A stretch of 26,929 nt of DNA. Source: a virus. The position numbers were made by a program, and so were the translations under genes. Below the pieces are notes generated by a model. The model had not been told where the DNA came from and did no database searches. It saw only the letters and a list, made by a program, of their open reading frames with translations. The DNA lies in IMG/VR virus record IMGVR_UViG_3300020406_000022, positions 1 through 26,929 of that record. One strand, given 5' to 3'. Positions within the stretch are counted from its first letter, which is position 1, and the number at the start of each line of letters is the position of its first letter. Shown here piece after piece: positions 1 through 8,700 of the stretch.

Positions 1-211
1 ATTCTGCTTCTACCTCAGATGCTAGATTTTCGTATTTTTCTTGCCACTCAAGTGCTTTTGCTGCTAATTGAGTTTTCTCATCATTAAAGTCTGTCATTAC
101 AGTTGTCAATTTTGCTTCCAAAAGAATATTTTGGTTTGTCAATGTAGAAATTTTTTGGTTGTAAATTTTAATCAAAGTGTTTACATCAACATCATTATTA
201 GAGTTTGTCAT
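1..211 (-). CDS. Partial coiled-coil protein, N-terminal 70 residues
   Basis: The reading frame opens with ATG at 211-209 and runs off the left edge of the window, so only the first 70 residues are visible. The protein begins MTNSNNDVDVNTLIKIYNQK and is polar and rich in Lys, Glu, Gln and Asn. Leu, Ile and Val recur at heptad-like spacing from about residue 13 onward, which points to a long coiled coil. It starts 7 bases after the TAG stop of the 558-residue fibre-like gene and continues the same transcription unit. No good Shine-Dalgarno sequence is visible, so translation may depend on the upstream gene. I do not recognise the family. Its place behind structural genes suggests a virion or assembly factor, which is inference only. 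Confidence 0.7.
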   Translation of the reverse strand, partial: MTNSNNDVDVNTLIKIYNQKISTLTNQNILLEAKLTTVMTDFNDEKTQLAAKALEWQEKYENLASEVEAE

Positions 212-218
212 TGTTAAG

Positions 219-1895
219 CTAGAAGGTACCCCCATCTATGGTCGTTGTCCACATGGGCTTGCTAGTATATGTAGTCGAGACATTGGTAGGTGTTTTACCT
301 GTACCAGTGCCATTCAAAATCAAATCAGCAGAAGTATTAAATGTCCCAGTTACACCAATCAATGTGACTGTTGTTCCAGATGATGATGTTTTTACAACAC
401 CCTGTTGTGTACCACCACCTGCTTGAGTAACTAAATCACCAGCAGTCACTGCTTGTGAACTACCTAATGTGATTGCTATTTCTGTAACTGCAGTTAATAA
501 CTGAGTTGATGTAAATGTTGCTGCACTTGGAGCAGTGGTTGAGTTCTGTAAACCAGTGCTATCAAAATATACGACACCATGAGTTGAAAAATCACCTGCC
601 TGATAATAGATACCTTTAATATCTAAATTACCTCTTGTACCTGTAACAACTTCATTTGAAACTGTAGCATCAGGAATATAAGTAAAACTTCTTGCTGGAG
701 CCTGACTATTTTCACCTGTACTATCGTTATATCCGAAGAAACCTATTTTAGTATTAGCAGTACCAGTTGCAGTATTATAGTTGAATGAAATACCACGATC
801 AGTATTTGTATCAAAAGCATGAGTAACTGTTAATTGAGTTGTTGTTACAATGCCTGCAGTTGTGTTATTACTAATAAAGATTGTGCCAAGACCAACTCCA
901 CCTGCTGGAGGAATATATGAATGAATTGAACTGTTACTTGGAATACTTGAACTTCCTGTAACAACATCACCTGTATTAATACCAACGACAGAATCAATTA
1001 CAATTGTAGATGATCCAGAACCAACAGTTGCTAATACTGTTCTGATACTTGTCACATCACCAACATTCATGATGGCATCATTTACAGTTGCACTTGTAGA
1101 GTTAACCGTAGTTGTTGTACCATCAACTTGTAAGTCACCTTTAATGATAACCGTACCTTCATTACTTAATCCATCTGGATATGGGTCAATGAATAGTTGA
1201 TTTCCACCACCTTGTCTTGTTGCAATAACATTTGATGAAATACCAATATTATCAATCTCAACTCCACCGGTAACAACTATTTTACTTGCAAAAGTTGAAA
1301 TACCAGTTACATTTAAGTTACCACCTATATTTACATTCTTCTCTACACCTAATCCACCCTCTGTAAATAATGAACCTGTGTCTTTACTATTTGACTGAGT
1401 TGCAATGTTGATTCTAATATCAGATCCAGTAAATGTTAATTGATCTGTGCCATTCTCATCATACTCAATTTTGGAATCCTTACTTGTACCAAATGTCAAG
1501 AAAGTATCATCAGGGATAACAATCTCACCACTTCCATTTGGATCAATTGTAATATCTCCATCGGTATTTGTAGAGGAAAATACATTACCATCTAGAGTTA
1601 AGTTATCTACATTCCACTGGTCAACTTTTCTATTCTGGTCTAATATTGCAACAAATCCGTTTGATGCTGTTGTTGGGTTTGATTGACTTGCCACCAATCC
1701 TGGCCCATGTGCCATTAAGTCTGTGAAATATCTACCACCAATGACATCCACATTACCTGCGTTATCACCGACAAATAGTCTTTCTCCTTTATTCGCTTGT
1801 GTTCCAGCTCCAATGGTTAAACCAAGTTCACCGAAATTAAGACTCGACGGAGCAGTTGCACCCGTTGATCTTTTTACTCGTATAATGCTGGCCAT
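219..1895 (-). CDS. Fibre-like virion structural protein (558 aa)
   Basis: The N-terminus (residues 1-45) has the layout KRSTGATAPSSLNFGELGLT followed by a GERLFVGDNAGN segment. This 'KRS-TG-x-APSSL-x-GEL ... LF-G' pattern recurs at the start of phage tail-fibre and adhesin-like proteins. The middle is Gly-, Thr- and Ser-rich with short beta-strand repeats such as GGNLNVTG and GDLQVDGTTTTVNS (about residues 190-265), typical of fibrous cyanophage structural proteins. There is no signal peptide or membrane segment. The protein ends in TIDGGTF, close to the end of its upstream neighbour (DINGGSF). The start follows a strong GGAGGAAG ribosome site, and the ATG lies immediately after the neighbour's stop. 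It is probably a fibre or fibre-attachment protein of the baseplate or neck; the exact role cannot be read from sequence. No catalytic motif was seen. Confidence 0.75.
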   Translation of the reverse strand: MASIIRVKRSTGATAPSSLNFGELGLTIGAGTQANKGERLFVGDNAGNVDVIGGRYFTDLMAHGPGLVASQSNPTTASNGFVAILDQNRKVDQWNVDNLTLDGNVFSSTNTDGDITIDPNGSGEIVIPDDTFLTFGTSKDSKIEYDENGTDQLTFTGSDIRINIATQSNSKDTGSLFTEGGLGVEKNVNIGGNLNVTGISTFASKIVVTGGVEIDNIGISSNVIATRQGGGNQLFIDPYPDGLSNEGTVIIKGDLQVDGTTTTVNSTSATVNDAIMNVGDVTSIRTVLATVGSGSSTIVIDSVVGINTGDVVTGSSSIPSNSSIHSYIPPAGGVGLGTIFISNNTTAGIVTTTQLTVTHAFDTNTDRGISFNYNTATGTANTKIGFFGYNDSTGENSQAPARSFTYIPDATVSNEVVTGTRGNLDIKGIYYQAGDFSTHGVVYFDSTGLQNSTTAPSAATFTSTQLLTAVTEIAITLGSSQAVTAGDLVTQAGGGTQQGVVKTSSSGTTVTLIGVTGTFNTSADLILNGTGTGKTPTNVSTTYTSKPMWTTTIDGGTF

Positions 1896-2123
1896 TTAAA
1901 AACTTCCTCCGTTGATGTCCAAATTCTGTGTTGCTCCCGGTGTTAACTCAAGAGTTGCTGTAAATTTAGCCGTACTTGCATCATATACTAGAACCATACC
2001 ATTTTGAGGGTTAGTTATATTCACATCAGACAAACCCGCTAGGGTTCCACTTACATTACCTGCAAGTGAAGAAACAACTTTTACAGCGTTTTGTTGACCT
2101 ACTCTGACTTTAATGTTTGACAT
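1896..2123 (-). CDS. Small fibre-type structural protein (75 aa)
   Basis: A 75-residue protein with a central 'GLSDVNITNPQNGMVLVYD' segment (about residues 31-49). The pattern L-S-D-V ... N-G-x-V-L-x-Y is a common short motif in phage tail-fibre proteins. It is followed by a strand-rich end and the terminus DINGGSF. It has no signal peptide, membrane segment or catalytic motif. Its ATG overlaps the stop of the 114-residue gene by one base (TAATG) and has a clear AAGGAG site 10 bases upstream (2134-2139). The next gene starts directly after its stop. It is probably a minor virion part that works with the two neighbours. A family name is not assigned. Confidence 0.7.
   Translation of the reverse strand: MSNIKVRVGQQNAVKVVSSLAGNVSGTLAGLSDVNITNPQNGMVLVYDASTAKFTATLELTPGATQNLDINGGSF
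1903..1910 (-). promoter_or_regulatory. Strong Shine-Dalgarno site of the 558-residue gene
   Basis: On the minus strand this reads GGAGGAAG, with 10 bases between GGAGG and the ATG at 1895. It is the strongest ribosome site in the window and lies inside the last codons of the 75-residue gene. It fixes the start of the fibre-like protein and suggests that this protein is made in higher amounts than coupled translation alone would give. Confidence 0.6.
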
Positions 2124-2467
2124 TAGCGTGTCACTCCTTGTCTTACTAAAACGGATCCTTCCACAACTCGTGTGACCTCACCTGCACTATCCGAAACAAT
2201 AACATCATAGACATATCGTCCGGGTTTTATACTGGCAGTTGTAGTGCTTGTTAATCCAATTTGAATTTTACCTGTGTTTGCATCAGCAATTGATGCTGTA
2301 AATGTACCCGCAATGCCTGTACTCCCTGCATGCTTTCTCATTTGTGATGAGATAGTAAATCCAGCGATATCTAAGGCAGAATTAGAGGATACATTCTCTA
2401 GTTCAAATTGTTGTTGGAATGTTGAACCTGTATTTATTACAAGGTTACTGACATATACTGCTGCCAT
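2123..2467 (-). CDS. Small beta-sandwich-like virion protein (114 aa)
   Basis: The protein alternates strands and turns: a 'GSTFQQQFELEN' strand near the N-terminus, 'FTISSQMRKHAGSTG' (about residues 37-51), 'ADANTGKIQIGLT', then 'KPGRYVYDVIVSDSAGEVTRV' and a closing 'VEGSVLVRQGVT'. This order resembles the small Ig-like baseplate or upper-fibre domains (BppU N-terminal type) that recur in tailed-phage structural genes. The fold call is inference from the pattern. The gene is the first after a TATAAATA late promoter (2496-2503), 28 bases from the motif to the ATG, and its stop overlaps the next start by one base. It is therefore the lead gene of a small late operon of structural genes. Confidence 0.72.
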   Translation of the reverse strand: MAAVYVSNLVINTGSTFQQQFELENVSSNSALDIAGFTISSQMRKHAGSTGIAGTFTASIADANTGKIQIGLTSTTTASIKPGRYVYDVIVSDSAGEVTRVVEGSVLVRQGVTR

Positions 2468-2495
2468 CTACACAATAATATGATGATCTATGTTA

Positions 2496-2503
2496 TATTT
2501 ATA
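2496..2503 (-). promoter_or_regulatory. T4-type late promoter before the 114-residue gene
   Basis: The minus strand reads GTATAAATATAA here. TATAAATA is the T4-family late promoter element recognised by the phage late sigma factor (gp55) together with the sliding clamp. It lies in the 53-base gap between the 66-residue gene and the 114-residue gene, 28 bases before the ATG. It should drive the 114-, 75- and 558-residue genes and onward. No -35 element is expected for this class. Confidence 0.7.
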
Positions 2504-2520
2504 CTTTTATATTCCAAGTA

Positions 2521-2721
2521 TTAGGACTGTTTCTCTACTAATTGACTTAGAAGAGATTTTAGTTCATCAATCTCCTTTTGCATTTCGTTTATACGACTTT
2601 GTTGAGATTGTTTCTTATGTTTAGATTTCTTGTACATATTATATCCTGTGATATCACAGTTTATAATCGCACCAGATTTTTCATCTCGATAGAGATTTTT
2701 ATGTCCTTCTACGGGTATCAT
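2521..2721 (-). CDS. Small coiled-coil protein (66 aa), unknown role
   Basis: The first half, starting MIPVEGHKNLYRDEKSGAII, has no recognised fold. It is followed by a Lys/Gln-rich stretch. The last 25 or so residues (INEMQKEIDELKSLLSQLVE) form a clear heptad coiled coil. The ATG overlaps the stop of the 2390-residue structural gene by four bases (ATGA), so it is very likely translationally coupled to that protein. It is the last gene before the late promoter at 2496-2503. Being small, basic in the middle and coiled-coil at the end, it could be a minor structural part, a chaperone or an oligomerisation partner of its large neighbour. None of these can be decided from the sequence. Confidence 0.72.
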   Translation of the reverse strand: MIPVEGHKNLYRDEKSGAIINCDITGYNMYKKSKHKKQSQQSRINEMQKEIDELKSLLSQLVEKQS

Positions 2722-5700
2722 GCCAACGCAATCACTCTAAGATCCTTAAACTTAGGAGATTCTGCTTCATTCGTACCGTTAAATACGATCTTTATTTGGA
2801 ACCCAGTAAATTCTGTTAAATTATCAGCAGTAAACTGATAATCCACGAACTCTCCACTTGTGTTTGCTGGAACTTTAGAATCTGCACGGCCAGAATTCTT
2901 TGATCCATCGATCACTTCATCTCCAAATCCATCACCATCTGTATCTGTTAAATTATCAAATCCGGGGAACAATTCATATGATTGTTCAATACCTTCCGAA
3001 TCAGGTCTGAATAATTTAAACAGTGCTCTGAAGTCAGCAGAAGTCTTTCTATCAGAACTAATTAAAACTTTTATTGATGTCGCTGGTGTTTTTAAGTCCA
3101 CACGATTGGAAATATATATTCCCGAATGTGGATCACCAACTATTAATTTGACCCTTTCATCATTTGCATAATCTGATACAGGTTTATTTAACCTGCTTCT
3201 ACCAAATATAAGAGATCCATTCATAGTATCAACAACAGGTGATAAATTTTCATCATCAGTTGTAAATCTCATCGACAAAGTAGTAGATCTATTTTTAGGT
3301 AAATCTGATAATCTCGCTGTTTCATTTACAGGAGAAGCAACTAATCTTGTAGATATCAATGGATTAATCTTATTCAATTCAATGTCTTCATAACCTTGAT
3401 CTAAGAATGAACTCTCAGAACCACCAGCACTTGTTCCAGATACTGTTCTTACTTGTGAAGAAAGACTTGTTTTTCCGGGTTGAAGTGTGTTAAATCTTGG
3501 AAATACTTGATTAAATTGTATATTCTTAGATGCATGAACTTGAGTTCCACCACCAGATCTTTCATCTGTAAATGAAGCCATAATATCATTTGCTGATAGG
3601 TCAGGTAATCCTGTTCTACCAGATCCTCTTGGAACCTCAATAAAGTAGTTATCAATATCTTTTTTCTGTGTAAGAATTGATGAACTTGGCATGTCATGAA
3701 CAGTGTTAATACCTGTTAATGATAAACCATTGAATTGATAACTTAATGCTAAACTTCCAATTGGATGTTCACGAATAGCAGATCCATTTACTCCTCTCTC
3801 TGCAATACCGATTGATGATATTCCAACAGAGTCATATCTTATGATTTCATTATTAACTTGAATATATCCCCTTGAAGTTGTGATTCCTTCAAATGTCGCA
3901 AACTTAGAAGTGTTTCCAGATCCAACAACAATGAAGTTATCATTTAATCCAAGTTCAGCAGTCAAAGGTGCTGGTTCAGTAGTTGGTGAAACATTTGATA
4001 TTTCAACTTTATTATTTGAAGCAGTCATACCATGACTATATTGAGATACTTCAATAACATTACCAGTAAATAGATCACTAACAACTTCGTTACTTGTAAT
4101 ATCAACTGCACCTGACTGTGGGACAGCACCATTTATAACTAAATCTTGACCAAGAGTATAATTTTCTCCTTGAACATTTGTAAGGTATAAGGTATCCACA
4201 CCTGAAATTGCATCAATACTTATTTGTGCACCACCACCAGATATCATATCTGCAGTTGCAAGTCCTACAATATCACCCTTGGAATATCCATGTCCTTTTT
4301 TATTAGATGTAATTGAAACTGCAGTGACAATACCTGAAGTAACTGTTACAATACCAGTCGCACTCGATCCAGCACCAGTGATTGCAAATAAATTAACATT
4401 AGTATAAGTACCGTTTGAGTATCCAGCACCAACCACTGAAACAGATAGTGCATTATTTGATGTTGCAATTTCGGATCCAACTCTTTCAAGAGTTCCCATT
4501 GGTGCAGTCGCAGATGCACTACCTTCTGAAATTTTTACACCAGAAACTAATGAATTAACTGTTGCACTTGTGGTTGTTTTTGTAATACCTAGTTTAAGTT
4601 TTCTAGGATATGATTTAATTGGATTGTTAAGTAGATCAGGAACTAATTGACTTTCATAATTAAGTTCTGGATTATAGAAAAATGCAGTAGCATCAGTAGA
4701 AGTGAATTTTGCTTTGTTTAATTTAATCTTCAAATCTTCAAACTGACTTGGTGTCCAAATACTACCATTTTGAGACTTGAATAAACTACCACCAATATAC
4801 TGTTGAGATACAATTACACTTTCAGAATCTGGTAATGATTGTGTTTCGATTGTTGGATCTCCCATTCTTGAAATCCATGCCTCATAAGCATTTGAAGTTG
4901 GAGCAAGTAATACCACACAATATTCATTATTACCCTCTAGATAAATGGGTGATGGGAATTTGACATTTGTAGCCACAGATGCATCTTCAGAAATATTCAC
5001 CTGAGATGGATCTAATACAACTTCAGCAAACTCTTGAACTTGAATTAGAGTTGGAGTTCCTAATTCCATGGTTCTGATTTGAACTGTTAAAGGTTCCTTT
5101 ACATCTTTTGATTTCATGAAGATATCAACTGAAGTCAAGAAAGCACCTGTTTCATCAACTGTAAATGATTGTGCTAAAGGATCTCCTCTATCAACCTCTA
5201 CTCTTTGAATTATAGTGGTTGTATTATTAATAATTACAGGTGGTGGAGGAGCTGGAAGATTTCTTATAATTACTTGAGTTTGTCTAACAGTGTCTACAAC
5301 ACCACTTGTATGATAGGTAGCACTTGCAACACTATTTGAGGGTGATCCGATTACCGCTAAAGTATTTGTGCTGCTTGAAGTTAATTTAAATGTTTTCTCA
5401 CCATTCTTAAATCTTACTGCTGGAACAGGTGTTGATAATGGATTTCTAAAGAAGAATGATCCATGCAAATTACCTTCATCACTGGATATTAATCTTATAT
5501 TTGATACTGTAGCAGTCGCACCACTGGTTTTTCCAACCAACTTTATTCCATTTTTAATATATCCAAAGAATCTTCCTTGTGCCTCTTCAGTTAAAGATGC
5601 AATATCAACATTAAGAACCGTGGATGATGCTGAATAAGTCGTTGCTAAAGTAACAGAATTATTATATGGATTTAATCCAAAAGTTGATGACGGTGCTGAT

Positions 5701-8700
5701 ATACTACCAGACTTATGATTTGGTTGACATGTACGGAGAGATATTAATCTTTCAGATCCATCAAAACCCTCAACAGTTTCATTTATCTGGAAAACACCAG
5801 AGTTCATTGTAATTTCAATAAGTTTAGGAATAATATCAATTCCACTTGAACTATCAAAAAACGCATAAAATCTTGTATTTGGTTTTATTCTTGACGCAAC
5901 AAATCCAACATTTCTCGAACGAATATGGGAATCTGGTTCACTACTCACTAAAACTTGTGATGCAAATGTATCCTCTCTATCACCAAATACTGTTCTAGTT
6001 CCGTCATCAAGTATTATATTCCTTGTCCATGTATCAGCACTTGGATTAAGTACAACTCCACCTTCAAAATGAATTTGAGCGAATGGGTTTACATTTTCTA
6101 TTCTTGATGCTAATGGTTGATTTAGTAATGTTGATTCCTCATAATCTAATGTAATTAGATCACCAGTTTTTTTAATTCCAGAATCTAATAATAATAAATC
6201 GCTAGAAAAATCAGCGGTGCTTGAATCAATTGATGGATCTAAAGCTAGCTCTGGTTTTAAGGAGTAAAAATCAGTTGGTGTAATTAATTCTTCTCTCTCA
6301 GAATCAACATCTGCTTTACAGTCTGGATTTAATATGTCAAATAATGAATTATTTTTAAAATCATCAACGAAGAAACCAGATTTAAATCTTGTTAATCCAT
6401 CAGCATCTTGAACTTGGAGAGTTTTTGTATCTAACTCAAGTAAACTTAAAGATGTCACTGTCTCTAAATTAGAAACTCTATCTTCAATTTTTCCAATGTC
6501 TCTCATTGTAAATCTACGATTATCAACAACAGTTATTTTGACATCATTGACATCATAAAGATATGGTGGCATTTCAAGAGTTGCAAGAGTCATTCCACTC
6601 TCAATATCTTCTGGACTTATTGGATTTTCTGATGAAACTCCCTTAAGTATCTCAAATTCACCTTTTGTATACGCTTGTTGAATATTTGCAGATGGATCAA
6701 GTATTAACTTATCAGTTCTTGGTAGATAGAAACTATAACCAATCTTCGATGCTTCATTTGGTGTGACAACTAGTGTTGGGTTAGTACCTGCAGATGCAAA
6801 ATTTCTACTTGGAAAACTAAATGGTGACAATGTTGTAACCTCAAATTCTTTAACTCTTGGTCTAAAGTCTAGTGTATCTGTGGCTCTTACATCACCTATT
6901 AAAGGAACATCCTTTGAGAATCTCTCTTCATCGTATGATCCAACTGTATATACATCACCAGTATCATTTGATGGCACCGTATAGTGGTTAACTATGATAG
7001 AAAGTCTACGATTTGGAACTCTTTCACCAGCATTTCTGACTATTCTAGAATAGTCCATGAAACTTTGTCTGTGTCCCTTATCCAAAGTATAACTTGATGT
7101 AACATTAAGATAAGATCCTTCGGTTATTCCTTGCAAATTTGTAACAATATTTGACTCTTCAAATGTTACTGTTTCTCCAACTGTAAATTTATTTTGAGTT
7201 AAATACGCGATCTCAACAATCGTTGCAGAAACACGGGATGTAATTTGTGCTACTGCACCGCTTACTGAACCAATAATTTTTTCACCTATTACTGAGGTAG
7301 TGTTTAATGCTAGCCCACTGACAAACACTAAACGATCTAAAACTGGATCAATTGTTGTTAGAGATTCAAAAACACCAACAACATTTATAACATCAGGAAT
7401 ATTGAGTGATATAACTTTATCTTCAACTCTTAATCCAAATGCAGTGGTATTTTGTGTAAGTCCATTTGTTGTTGATATACCAGAATTTGTAAGACTTACA
7501 TTAATTCTTTTACTTCTTTCAAATGTTTTTTGTTTTACCTTTATATCATTCTTACGAACTGTTGCATTCACAACAACATTTGATGCAGATGCAGTTGTTA
7601 AATTTTGTATTAGTAAAGTTTGACCATTATTTGATATAGTTACCTGATCAGATGTTAATGGTTCAATAGTTCCATTTGTTGAATGAACAGAGTATCTGTC
7701 TTCATCAAAAGTTTCAAAGGTTGCACCAGATCCTAAATCTGTATCTGTGATATTTGCAGAAAATACACCAGTTGCACCAATAGCCACACCTGTAATTTGT
7801 GTCTTGATTGATAAATCTGAGTTAGTTAATGATACATCCGAAACATTTTTATTTTCTAGTTTTGCGAATAATCCATTTCCTTCATCTTGTATTGCAGGAA
7901 TACCTTTACGAATAGAACTAACATTTGTATTAGCAGTTAGTGCAGCACCTTGAGAAACACCTGAAACATTAGTTGTTGCTGCTAATGTGACTGATTTTAA
8001 ATCAGCAGAAATAGCAGATACCCGATTAAATACAGGGTCTGCTACAGAATGTTTTGTAAGTATTAAAACATCGCCAATTTTTAGTGATCCAAAAGTCTTA
8101 CCTGCACATGTCAATACGCTTGATCCACTTATTGAAACTGTTTCTGAAGGAGATAATTCTCTAATTGGTGTTGAGTTTAAAACTAAATCACCACTGAAAT
8201 CAAATGCAAACCCTGAAAATGCGGATGAATCCTGATAGACTGATTTTATATCTTCAAGTCTGTGTGCTGTAACTGTTTTAATACTTCGAGCAACCGTGGT
8301 GAGACCATTAATTCTAATTTGTTCACCAACAATAAATGTTCCTGAAGTGTCCTCTAAAACTATATTTGCACTGTTACCACCAGCACCTGTAGCAAAACCA
8401 GAGGCACCACTACTCAAACCCTCTACAAATGCAGTGTCGGGTAGTTCTGTTGATGTGACTGCTGTATTTAAAACCAGACTTGTAAATGTCTGAACATCAT
8501 AAAGATAAAGATCAAATTTACTAGACGCATCAGAATATGCAGCATCGGTGAGTTCAAAAGCATATATTTTAGCCATACCAATAACGGTTCCAGAACCACT
8601 TGTTGCGTTTGCAGTTGTTTTTCTTTCATTAAACAAATCAACTGTGTTTACAATATTAATTCCTAACTTTGGTGTTCCATTTACATTGTTTAATTGAAAT

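Noticed and set aside
3449-3697. An 82-codon minus-strand frame inside the 2390-residue gene
   Set aside because: It is an alternate frame of a continuous coding region, rich in Leu, His and Gln as is usual for shifted frames, with no sign of its own conservation.
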